A stretch of DNA of 11,982 nt from JAWWPY01 sp964412845 (GCA_964412845.1 CAYPQM010000187.1:1-11982), one strand, 5' to 3'; numbered from the stretch's first letter, positions 1-5,860 are shown. Made by a program: numbers and translations. The notes: generated by a model from the sequence alone, not told the origin.

Positions 1-149
1 GCTGGCGCGGTCGTAGCTGGCGCGGTCGTAGCTGGCGCCGACGTGGCCGGCGCAGCGGTCGCTGCCGCCGACGTGGCAGGGGCAGCCGCGGCTGGCGCGG
101 CCGTGGCCGGCGCGGCCGTAACCGGCGCCGCCACCGTAGCTGGCGTGGC
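1..149 (-). repeat. Degenerate 15-bp coding repeat (pentapeptide linker)
   Basis: About ten degenerate 15-bp units lie inside the left-edge gene and encode pentapeptides such as TTAPA, TSAPA, TAAPA and VAAPV. The two units nearest the window edge are identical on the DNA level (GCTGGCGCGGTCGTA on the + strand), while units nearer the gene start have diverged. Such Ala/Pro/Thr repeats normally act as extended spacers between a cell-surface anchor and an outer domain. The array continues past the window edge. Confidence 0.75.
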
Positions 150-305
150 GCATGCGCCCTGGGCCGAGAGGCTGAGGCTGCCGTTTGATCCACCGATCAA
201 CTTCAGGCCCAGGACCAAGCCCACCACCAGCGCAAGGGCCAGCGGAACCGCGACGCGCGCCGCACGAGCGTTGTGCGGCCACACGGACCAATGCGCTCTG
301 CGCAT
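1..305 (-). CDS. Secreted or membrane-anchored protein with Pro/Ala/Thr-rich linker, 5' part only
   Basis: The gene reads leftwards from an ATG at 305-303 and leaves the window, so 101 codons are visible without a stop. The start is supported by a GGAGG at 318-314, 8 nt upstream of the ATG. The N-terminus has several basic residues (RR at 2-3, R14, R17), then a hydrophobic stretch at about residues 18-37 (VAVPLALALVVGLVLGLKLI), which fits an uncleaved anchor or a signal peptide. Ser-rich sequence and a lone Cys52 follow, then from about residue 53 a Pro/Ala/Thr linker of xxAPA pentads. This plan (signal or anchor plus flexible linker, then a domain outside the cell) is typical of actinobacterial surface enzymes and binding proteins. 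The functional domain is out of view, so I do not assign a role. It is divergent from the gene at 1300. The signal, linker and ribosome binding site together make this strand and frame far more credible than the other open frames here. Confidence 0.75.
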   Translation of the reverse strand, partial: MRRAHWSVWPHNARAARVAVPLALALVVGLVLGLKLIGGSNGSLSLSAQGACATPATVAAPVTAAPATAAPAAAAPATSAAATAAPATSAPATTAPATTAP

Positions 306-649
306 TTAATCAACCTCCGTCTTTGCAGGAGTACTTCCAACCGGTCACCGTAGACCTCATCGATCACGAGTTGAAGCAGAATGAGAAGATAAGTCCAGCC
401 GTCTCGCATAGGCCCCACTCGGCCGGCTCCCAGCAGATATTGCCAATTTCTAACGTGATAGCCGAACCACTTGAATTTGACGGGAACATAGGCCATAGCC
501 GCCCGGCGACCGGGGCACGGAACAGGCCGGCTACGGCAGATCACGGCTACGCAGCGCCGGCCGGAAAGCGATCATTATGCGCCCGGGGCCGTCCCGCCGG
601 GCGCCCGGCGGACTTCCAGCCGTGGCCGGCGAACGGCGGCCCGGTGCGG

Positions 650-834
650 GGAACCTCCGCCGCGCGGCCGGCACGGGGCGAACCTCGGCCGGGCGCGCGG
701 CGAACCTCGGCCGGCACGGGGGAACCTCGGCCGGCACGGGGCGAACCTCGGCCGGGCGCGCGGCGAACCTCGGCCGGCACGGGGGAACCTCGGCCGGCAC
801 GGGGCGAACCTCGGCCGGGCGCGCGGCGAACCTC
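650..834. repeat. 63-bp GC-rich tandem repeat (about 3 copies) built of 20-22 bp subunits
   Basis: The word GAACCTC recurs nine times, at 651, 680, 702, 722, 743, 765, 785, 806 and 828. After the first interval of 29, the spacings cycle as 22, 20, 21, 22, 20, 21, 22. The higher-order unit is therefore 63 bp (20+21+22). The unit at 721-783 and the next at 784-834 agree without mismatch over the 51 bases they share; the last unit is cut short and runs into a different sequence. The first unit, from 650, carries about 8 extra bases near its start. Near-identity between copies suggests recent expansion. The period is a multiple of three, so every frame stays open through it. This explains the long Pro/Arg/Gly-rich reading frames in this stretch, which I do not take to be genes. 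Confidence 0.85.
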
Positions 835-967
835 TCCCCCGTGCCGCTTGCCCCCCCGCGTCCTAGGGCAGTTCAGCGCGACGGGCCGGCGCGACGAGGG
901 CCGGCCAGGCCCGCCGGGACCGGTCTGTGACCCACCGGACGTGGTGACCATAGTGAGAAAATGAACG

Positions 968-992
968 AAAAAAGGCAGCCTGATATCAGGCT
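968..992 (-). terminator. Possible intrinsic terminator facing left (palindrome plus T6)
   Basis: A perfect 16-bp palindrome, AGCCTGATATCAGGCT, lies at 977-992. Read on the minus strand it can form a 6-bp stem with an ATAT loop, and after GCC it is followed by six T (973 to 968). Stem plus U-tract is the classical intrinsic terminator form and is conspicuous in DNA this GC-rich. No protein gene ends just upstream on the minus strand, so what it would terminate is unclear: antisense or leader transcription from the AT-rich island, or a small RNA. Alternatively the palindrome is an operator of the + strand gene and the A/T run is incidental. Confidence 0.4.
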
Positions 993-1060
993 TATCAGAG
1001 TTACCGTTCTTGTCGTTAACGCAGGTAGCGACCGTCACGGAGTCGGGTCAAACTGATTTT

Positions 1061-1074
1061 TCGAATGCATTCGA
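1061..1074. promoter_or_regulatory. Perfect 14-bp palindrome, candidate operator
   Basis: TCGAATGCATTCGA is an exact palindrome ending 3 bp before the TATAAT at 1078. It would sit in the spacer between the -35 and -10 regions, a classic repressor position. It resembles but does not match the actinobacterial LexA box: the TCGAA/TTCGA half-sites are 4 bp apart and lack the C and G of the CGAAC-N4-GTTCG form. The cognate regulator is unknown. Confidence 0.45.
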
Positions 1075-1077
1075 CCG

Positions 1078-1083
1078 TATAAT
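1078..1083 (+). promoter_or_regulatory. Probable -10 element (TATAAT) of the gene at 1300
   Basis: An exact TATAAT lies in an AT-rich patch within GC-rich DNA and points to the Tat-protein gene. There is no good -35 hexamer at the usual distance: the best candidate, CTGATT at 1053-1058, is poor and 19 bp away, and there is no extended -10 TGn. A weak -35 with palindromes on both sides of the -10 suggests control by a DNA-binding regulator. Transcription would start near 1090, leaving a leader of about 210 nt. Confidence 0.45.
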
Positions 1084-1089
1084 AGAAAC

Positions 1090-1105
1090 ATGACAAAATT
1101 GTCAT
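1090..1105. promoter_or_regulatory. Inverted repeat over the probable transcription start, candidate operator
   Basis: ATGACAA and TTGTCAT (7-bp arms, AA centre) form an inverted repeat beginning 7 bp after the TATAAT, where transcription would start. Together with the 1061-1074 palindrome it brackets the -10 element. The two sites have different sequences, so they may bind different regulators. Function is inferred only from symmetry and position. Confidence 0.4.
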
Positions 1106-1214
1106 AAACCTTGCCGAAAGCCATCGCTAGTATCAGCGTAGACCTAGCTCCCGCTACCACTCTTAATGGACTTTCCGCTGGTCACAGCCACAAAAATTAC
1201 TTTACACCCAGGTG

Positions 1215-1296
1215 CGGGACGCCACTGCGCGGACGCCAGCACGACCACGTCGGGAGGCGTCCCGAGCAGGGATCTTCGTAACCGAAGGGAGAAGAT
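1215..1296 (+). promoter_or_regulatory. Leader with alternative inverted repeats reaching the ribosome binding site
   Basis: CGGGACGCC (1215-1223) is complementary to GGCGTCCCG (1256-1264). A second copy of GGACGCC at 1231-1237 can pair with the same partner, so two hairpins are mutually exclusive. Closer to the start, CTTCG (1274-1278) can pair with CGAAG (1283-1287), while the overlapping ATCTTC (1272-1277) can instead pair with GAAGAT (1291-1296). The Shine-Dalgarno-like GAAGGGAG lies inside this small structure. The pattern would allow translational control, but no known riboswitch or leader family was recognised, and short complementarities arise by chance in GC-rich DNA. Confidence 0.25.
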
Positions 1297-1299
1297 GGC

Positions 1300-2961
1300 A
1301 TGGACGCAGAGGATCTGAAGGGCATTGCCATGAGCCGGCGATCGGCTCTGAAGAGGACGGCCGGCGTAGCATTCCTGCTTTCTCAGGCCACGCTTCTGGA
1401 GCAGTTGGCCTCGCCAATCGTCCGGCCGGCCGCCGCAGCTACCACATTCTCCGACATCCAGTTCGACATGGGCGCCTTCATCAACCCGGCAATGGTCCTC
1501 AACGACGGCGCCGGCAACGTGACGGCCCAGATCGCCCCCACGTACGCCCTGCTCCAGCCGGTCAAGCTGAACCGCACTCCGACCAGGGCCGATCAGACCA
1601 TGCTGGCCAACGCCCTGAACACCATCGAGGCCAGTTACCCGGCCAGCCCCTCGGGCGTGCTCATCTTCTCGGTGTCCTACGGCCTGCCGTACTTCAACCG
1701 GCTGCCGCAATCGGTGGTTCGGGCCAACATGCCGACCGCGCTCGCCACCGGCCGCCCCGTGCTCGTCGAAGCGGTCCCGTCGCCGACCGACGTGGTGGGC
1801 GGCCTCGTGGGCGGCCCAGGCGCGTTGGTCCCCGGCGTCACCAAGGACCGGTTCAACGTCAACCTGGTCATTGAGGGCAACGACATGCTCTTCCACTTCC
1901 GCAGCGACTCGATGGTCAACCTGAGCGCCATCCCGCTGTGGTTCCAGGGCAGTAACAACCTGAACGGGACAGGCGTGCCCTCGCCCAACTTCAACGGGCT
2001 GTTCACCTTCCAGACGCCTCGCATCCAGTTCGTGCAGATCGGCCTGCCACGCAGGCTGGCCAACAACTACGGTTTCGAGTTCGCGCCCAGGATGAACCCC
2101 AACTCCACGATGGTCATGGGCTTCCTGGACCAGCAGACCAATGCGGCCGGGCCGGCCGCGATCACCACGTTCGCCGGCAACTCCTCGGCCAAGCTGACCA
2201 ACGCCGTGGCCGGCAGCTACTTTGACAACGGCTCCATCGCCCACTTGTCGCACAACATCGAGGACGCGTACCAGTTCTACGCCACTCCCGGCCAGGACCC
2301 GCGGCACCCCGACGGGGAGCCCTTCACCGAGCGCTGCCAGTACATGTTCCGCTCCAACCAGCTCGGCACGCCCAATGGCATTCCGGCCGCCGGCAACGCG
2401 GATCAGTACACCAACGGCGGCGGCCCGGCCTACATCAACAACGTCTTCCAGGGCACCGGCGCCGCGGCGGCGGGCGCAGCGGATACGGCAGGCGTGTTTA
2501 CCCCGACCAATGCGACGCTCAACGCCACGTTCACCGGTGAGGGCCGCATCGGCCACGAGGCGGCGCTGCAGCAGGTGTCCCGGGCATCCGACGGCACGCC
2601 GCTGCACATCCGCGCCGACGGCCCCGGGCTCGACGGCATGGATGTACCCGCCTTCCGGACCTTCCCCACGAACATTGGCTCCAACATGCCGGCCGGCAGC
2701 GCCCAGTTCAAGCTGCAGTTCCTCATCTACGTGCCGACCGCGGACTTCTTCGCCTCAATGCGTTCCGCCCAGGCCGCGCAGAACCTGCAGGTGCAAAACC
2801 CCAACGTCAACCCCGACGACAACGGCCTGGAGCGGTTCATCACCTCGACCCGGCGGCAGAACTTCCTGGTCCCGCCACGCCGGCACCGGGCCTTCCCGCT
2901 GGTCGAACTCGCCTCATCGGACGGCCCCAACCGCGGCACGCGGGGACCGCGGCGCAGGTAG
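1300..2961 (+). CDS. Tat-exported protein of unknown function (DUF7405-like, possibly distant DyP-peroxidase fold)
   Basis: This 553-residue protein begins with a twin-arginine signal: SRRSALKRT at residues 12-20, a hydrophobic stretch at about 21-40, and an Ala-rich cleavage region at about 43-48. The protein should therefore be folded, perhaps with a cofactor, before export. The rest is a soluble Gly/Asn/Pro-rich globular domain resembling actinobacterial Tat-signal proteins that I recall as DUF7405; I am moderately sure of that name. A stretch with GRIGHEAALQ, SDGTPLHIR and GMDVPAF (about residues 415-455) is loosely like the late part of DyP-type peroxidases, but I do not see the usual GxxDG motif, so a peroxidase role is only a guess. 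The ATG at 1300 has AAGGGAG at 1286-1292. An in-frame ATG at 1330 also has GAAGGG 7 nt upstream and would start directly at the Tat motif, so the true start may be either. The tail is strongly basic (RGTRGPRRR). The gene is followed after 94 bp by glpK, with no obvious terminator or promoter in the gap. Confidence 0.85.
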   Translation: MDAEDLKGIAMSRRSALKRTAGVAFLLSQATLLEQLASPIVRPAAAATTFSDIQFDMGAFINPAMVLNDGAGNVTAQIAPTYALLQPVKLNRTPTRADQTMLANALNTIEASYPASPSGVLIFSVSYGLPYFNRLPQSVVRANMPTALATGRPVLVEAVPSPTDVVGGLVGGPGALVPGVTKDRFNVNLVIEGNDMLFHFRSDSMVNLSAIPLWFQGSNNLNGTGVPSPNFNGLFTFQTPRIQFVQIGLPRRLANNYGFEFAPRMNPNSTMVMGFLDQQTNAAGPAAITTFAGNSSAKLTNAVAGSYFDNGSIAHLSHNIEDAYQFYATPGQDPRHPDGEPFTERCQYMFRSNQLGTPNGIPAAGNADQYTNGGGPAYINNVFQGTGAAAAGAADTAGVFTPTNATLNATFTGEGRIGHEAALQQVSRASDGTPLHIRADGPGLDGMDVPAFRTFPTNIGSNMPAGSAQFKLQFLIYVPTADFFASMRSAQAAQNLQVQNPNVNPDDNGLERFITSTRRQNFLVPPRRHRAFPLVELASSDGPNRGTRGPRRR

Positions 2962-3055
2962 GCGTCCCGCCGTCCCGGTCGCGCCGGCCGCCGGTCAATG
3001 CCTGCTGGGAGAGAATCGTTCATCTGCCGATTCCCCGCCCATCAGGAGATCCCAC

Positions 3056-4573
3056 ATGGCCGAGTTCGTCGGAGCCGTCGATCAGGGCACGACCAGCACC
3101 CGCTTCATGATCTTTGATCATGGCGGCAACGAAGTGGCCCGGCATCAGCTTGAGCACGAGCAGATCATGCCGCGGCCGGGATGGGTGGAGCACAACCCGA
3201 CAGAGATCTGGGAGCGCACCCGCGCCGTTATCGAGACCGGCCTGCGCATCGCTGGCTTGCGCGCCGCCGATCTGGCCGCCGTCGGCATCACCAACCAGCG
3301 TGAGACGACGCTGGTGTGGGACCGCCGGACCGGCCGGCCCTACTGCAACGCGATCGTCTGGCAGGACACCCGCACCGACCGGATCGCCGCCGCGCTGGAC
3401 CAGGACGGCCGCGGCGCGATCATCCGGGAGAAGGCCGGGCTGCCCCCGGCCGCCTACTTCTCCGGCGGCAAGATCCAGTGGATCCTGGAGAACATCGACG
3501 GTGTCCGGGCCGCCGCCGAGGCCGGCGACGCGGTGTTCGGCACCACCGACACCTGGCTGCTGTGGCACCTCACCGGCGGAGTCGACGGCGGCGTGCACGT
3601 CACCGATCCAACCAACGCCAGCCGTACCATGCTGATGAACCTGATGACCCTGGACTGGGACGCCGAGCTGCTGTCGTTCTTCGGCATCCCCCGGCGAATG
3701 CTGCCGGAGATCAGGCCCTCCGCCGACCCCCGCGGTTACGGGACCACCCGCCCGCTCGGCCCGTTCGCCGGGGAGGTACCGCTGGCCGGCGATCTCGGCG
3801 ACCAGCAGGCCGCCACCGTGGGGCAAGTATGTTTTGGGGTTGGCGAGGCCAAGAACACCTATGGAACAGGCAACTTCCTCCTGCTCAACGTCGGCACGAA
3901 GCCGATCAGATCGGAGCACGGACTGCTCAGCACGGTCTGCTACCAGTTCGGCGACGCGGCGCCGGTATACGCCCTCGAGGGCTCGATCGCGGTCACCGGA
4001 TCGGCGGTGCAGTGGCTGCGCGACCAGCTGGGCATCATTTCCGGTGCCGCGCAGAGTGAGGCCCTGGCCCGTCAGGTCGACGACAACGGCGGTGTCTACT
4101 TCGTCCCGGCCTTCTCCGGCCTGTTCGCCCCGCGCTGGCGGCCCGACGCACGAGGCGTGATCGTCGGCCTGTCCCGCTACAACACCAACGCCCACCTGGC
4201 CCGGGCCACCCTGGAAGCGATCTGCTACCAGACCAGGGACGTGGTCGAAGCGATGCGGCAGGACTCCGGGGTGGCTCTCGACGTGCTCCGGGTAGACGGC
4301 GGGGTCACCGCCAACGAACTGTGCATGCAGATGCAGGCCGACATCCTCGGCGTCCCGGTGTCCAAGCCGGTCGTCGCCGAGACCACGGCGCTCGGCGCGG
4401 GCTACGCCGCGGGCCTGGCGGTCGGGTTCTGGGGGTCGCTGGACGAACTCAGGCAGAACTGGCAGGAGGACAAGCGCTGGCAGCCGCAGTGGGACGACGG
4501 ACGGCGCGCCGCCGGTTACGCCGGCTGGCAGAAAGCAGTCGACCGTTCTCTCGGCTGGGTTGACATGGATTGA
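3056..4573 (+). CDS. glpK: Glycerol kinase
   Basis: GlpK phosphorylates glycerol with ATP to sn-glycerol 3-phosphate in the cytoplasm, committing glycerol to glycolysis or lipid synthesis. The 505-residue product has the normal length and all main FGGY-kinase features: the phosphate-binding AVDQGTTSTR at residues 7-16, ITNQRETT at 78-85 (Arg82 and Glu83 contact glycerol), YFSGGKIQWI at 134-143 (Tyr134), the catalytic Asp249 in GDLGDQQAA, YGTGNF at 269-274, and the adenosine-site motifs GGVTAN (415-420) and ETTALGAGYAAG (442-453). The ATG has AGGAG at 3044-3048, 7 nt upstream; a long upstream extension of the same frame is only overlap with the preceding gene. No glpF facilitator or glpD dehydrogenase lies beside it, which is unusual for a dedicated glycerol operon. 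It could be co-transcribed with the Tat protein gene (94 bp upstream) and the phosphotriesterase-like gene (136 bp downstream). Confidence 0.97.
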   Translation: MAEFVGAVDQGTTSTRFMIFDHGGNEVARHQLEHEQIMPRPGWVEHNPTEIWERTRAVIETGLRIAGLRAADLAAVGITNQRETTLVWDRRTGRPYCNAIVWQDTRTDRIAAALDQDGRGAIIREKAGLPPAAYFSGGKIQWILENIDGVRAAAEAGDAVFGTTDTWLLWHLTGGVDGGVHVTDPTNASRTMLMNLMTLDWDAELLSFFGIPRRMLPEIRPSADPRGYGTTRPLGPFAGEVPLAGDLGDQQAATVGQVCFGVGEAKNTYGTGNFLLLNVGTKPIRSEHGLLSTVCYQFGDAAPVYALEGSIAVTGSAVQWLRDQLGIISGAAQSEALARQVDDNGGVYFVPAFSGLFAPRWRPDARGVIVGLSRYNTNAHLARATLEAICYQTRDVVEAMRQDSGVALDVLRVDGGVTANELCMQMQADILGVPVSKPVVAETTALGAGYAAGLAVGFWGSLDELRQNWQEDKRWQPQWDDGRRAAGYAGWQKAVDRSLGWVDMD

Positions 4574-4657
4574 CGATGACCGTGGCGAGCTGCGGCGCGG
4601 CGGAGTTAGCGTCGGTCGCGTGGTCATGCTGAGCTTCGCGCTGCCTACCACCCACCA

Positions 4658-4670
4658 CTGGCGCCGCCAG
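4658..4670. promoter_or_regulatory. Short inverted repeat ahead of the phosphotriesterase-like gene
   Basis: CTGGCG-C-CGCCAG is a 13-bp inverted repeat in the 136-bp gap between glpK and the next gene, 26 bp before its Shine-Dalgarno. It could be an operator or a short mRNA hairpin. In such GC-rich DNA it may also be chance. No clear -10 or -35 was found in this gap. Confidence 0.2.
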
Positions 4671-4709
4671 CGCGGCCACGCCAACGGCATCGCTCAGGAG
4701 GTAGCGACC

Positions 4710-5687
4710 ATGACCACGGTCCCCACCAGTGCTGGAGACATCGACATCGCGGATCTCGGCGTCGTGCTGATGCACGAGCACGTGTTCATCCGCACCGAGT
4801 CGCTCCAGTGGGGCTGGCCAGGGTTCGGCGGCTGGGACGAGCAGGCGGAGGTGGCCGCGGCCCGCGAGCGGCTCGGGCAGCTCAAGCGGGCGGGCGTGGA
4901 CACGATCCTGGACATGACTGTCCCCGGTCTCGGGCGCGATCCAGCGCTGGTCGTCCTCGCGGCGGCCGGAACCGGGTTGAAGGTCATGTTCGCGACCGGC
5001 TACTACACCTACGACAACCTGCCGTTCCCTTTCCACTACCGCGGGCCGGGCAAAGTCCTCGACCACGACGATCACGTGCTGGAGTCATTGTTCGAGCGGG
5101 ATGTGACCGCGGGGATCGGCGACACGGGCATCAGGGCGGCCGTGCTAAAGGTCGCGACCGACCAGCAGGGGATGACGGACGATGTCGAGCGGCTGACCCG
5201 GGCGATCGCGAACGTCCATTCCCGCACCGGCACGGTGATCTGCACGCACGCGCACGCGCCGACCCAGCGCGGGCTTGATCAGCAGCGGATCTTCGCTGAG
5301 CATGGGGTCGACCCAGGCCGGGTGATGATCGGGCACTCCAACGAGACAACGGATCTCGGCTATCTGCAGCGGCTGATCGACAATGGTTCCTACCTGGGCT
5401 GGGACCGCTGCGGGCTGAGCGTCGCCGTACCACTCGCCGATCAGCTGGACACACTGGCGGAACTCTGCGCGCGCGGCTACGCCGACCGGATCATGCTCTC
5501 GCACGACAAGGCGTCGTTCATGGACTGGTTCCGCGCGTCCGAGATCGACGTGGTCCTGCCCAACTGGCAGTACACCTACATCCATACCGGGGTCCTGCCC
5601 GGCCTCCGTGATCGCGGCGTCCCGGATGACCAGATCGAGCAGATCCTGGTCCGCAACCCGCGCGAGTTCTTCGGACAGAACGCCTAA
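4710..5687 (+). CDS. Phosphotriesterase-like metallohydrolase (possible PLL-type lactonase)
   Basis: This is a 325-residue amidohydrolase-fold (TIM barrel) enzyme of the phosphotriesterase family, expected in the cytoplasm with two divalent metals. All six metal ligands are visible: His22 and His24 (MHEHVF), the bridging carboxylated Lys147 (VLKVATD), His180 (CTHAHA), His209 (IGHSNETTD) and Asp266 (LSHDKA). The intervals 147-180-209-266 equal those I recall for the archaeal lactonase SsoPox (137-170-199-256), which favours the phosphotriesterase-like lactonase branch over true organophosphate hydrolases. PLLs act on lactones, some on acyl-homoserine lactones, with weak phosphotriesterase activity; which applies here cannot be read from sequence. 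The ATG at 4710 is chosen because of a near-perfect AGGAGGT at 4696-4702 and because the family N-terminus begins here; an in-frame ATG at 4560 overlaps the end of glpK and adds non-family sequence. A palindrome follows just after the stop. Confidence 0.93.
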   Translation: MTTVPTSAGDIDIADLGVVLMHEHVFIRTESLQWGWPGFGGWDEQAEVAAARERLGQLKRAGVDTILDMTVPGLGRDPALVVLAAAGTGLKVMFATGYYTYDNLPFPFHYRGPGKVLDHDDHVLESLFERDVTAGIGDTGIRAAVLKVATDQQGMTDDVERLTRAIANVHSRTGTVICTHAHAPTQRGLDQQRIFAEHGVDPGRVMIGHSNETTDLGYLQRLIDNGSYLGWDRCGLSVAVPLADQLDTLAELCARGYADRIMLSHDKASFMDWFRASEIDVVLPNWQYTYIHTGVLPGLRDRGVPDDQIEQILVRNPREFFGQNA

Positions 5688-5694
5688 CCCACCC

Positions 5695-5710
5695 GCGAGG
5701 CCGGCCTCGC
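5695..5710 (+). terminator. Probable U-less terminator hairpin after the phosphotriesterase-like gene
   Basis: GCGAGGCCGGCCTCGC is a perfect 16-bp palindrome starting 8 bp after the TAA stop. It can form a 6-bp GC stem with a CCGG loop. No T-run follows; stem-only terminators are common in actinobacteria. It probably separates the glpK/phosphotriesterase-like unit from the ABC operon. It could instead be an operator. Confidence 0.4.
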
Positions 5711-5742
5711 CCGCCCGCCACGCCTCCCCCGGACTCGGTTCG

Positions 5743-5770
5743 GGAACTAATAGGAAACTTTCATTACAAT
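5743..5770 (+). promoter_or_regulatory. Probable promoter of the sugar ABC operon
   Basis: An AT-rich patch within the 211-bp gap holds TACAAT (5765-5770), one base from TATAAT. The -35 candidate at 16 bp spacing is GGAACT (5743-5748), a poor match to TTGACA. Transcription would start near 5777, leaving a leader of about 120 nt before the ATG at 5899. The promoter overlaps the GAAA-C-TTTC site at 5754-5762, consistent with repression in the absence of substrate. Confidence 0.4.
5754..5762. promoter_or_regulatory. GAAA-C-TTTC operator-like site in the ABC promoter
   Basis: GAAACTTTC is an odd-centred inverted repeat lying between the probable -35 and -10. It matches the core of a palindrome reported upstream of Streptomyces xylanase genes (CGAAA-N-TTTCG), attributed to a LacI/GalR-type regulator. 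The outer C and G are not present here (G5753 and A5763). A LacI-family repressor that senses an imported oligosaccharide is the natural inference. No such regulator gene is in the window. Confidence 0.4.
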
Positions 5771-5860
5771 TCGGCAACCTGTCTGGAGCCGGCCGGCCGG
5801 GTGGTGTTGACTCCGGAAGCGGTGGCCTCTGGAAACCGGGGCCGCAGGACCGAGGACCGA

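Larger units (their letters stand above)
306..1299. other. Long divergent intergenic region without a convincing gene
   Basis: Nearly 1 kb separates the left-edge minus-strand gene from the + gene at 1300. From 306 to about 545 base composition is more balanced than in the flanking genes. From about 545 to 950 it is extremely GC-rich, includes the 63-bp minisatellite, and is open in many frames at once, which argues against any one frame being coding. From about 955 to 1110 it becomes AT-rich with palindromes and a TATAAT. From 1110 to 1299 it appears to be the leader of the gene at 1300. No tRNA, rRNA or known riboswitch consensus was recognised by eye. Confidence 0.6.

Noticed and set aside
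650..834. CRISPR-like array
   Set aside because: The repeats are directly contiguous with no unique spacers, and subunits of 20-22 bp make up the whole array, so it is a tandem repeat.
547..1038. Minus-strand open frame encoding a Pro/Arg/Gly-rich repeat protein across the minisatellite
   Set aside because: It starts at a GTG without a Shine-Dalgarno, and the stretch is open in several frames on both strands because of the 63-bp repeat. The leftward terminator-like hairpin would also lie inside it. Base composition explains the frame.
1061..1074. LexA (SOS) box
   Set aside because: The half-sites TCGAA and TTCGA are 4 bp apart and lack the CGAAC/GTTCG form with the usual spacing.
1221..1227. 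GCCACTG, part of the cobalamin riboswitch consensus
   Set aside because: The other required elements, the GCCGGTG-type upstream box and the B12 box, are not found at the expected places.
1144..2607. Long minus-strand open frame opposite the Tat-protein gene
   Set aside because: It is a GC-driven antisense shadow: no ribosome binding site, low-complexity Val/Gly/Arg/His-rich product, and the + strand frame has a clear signal peptide and family resemblance.
2222..3055. In-frame upstream extension of glpK starting inside the preceding gene
   Set aside because: The added sequence is Arg/Pro/Ser/Thr-rich shadow of the Tat-protein gene, while the ATG at 3056 has a good AGGAG and begins exactly at the family N-terminus.
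3020..4690. Long minus-strand open frame opposite glpK
   Set aside because: The + strand carries a full-length glycerol kinase with all motifs; the antisense frame is a codon-bias shadow.
4560..4709. Alternative start of the phosphotriesterase-like gene overlapping the end of glpK
   Set aside because: The ATG at 4710 has a near-perfect AGGAGGT at correct spacing and matches the family start; the extension has no family resemblance.
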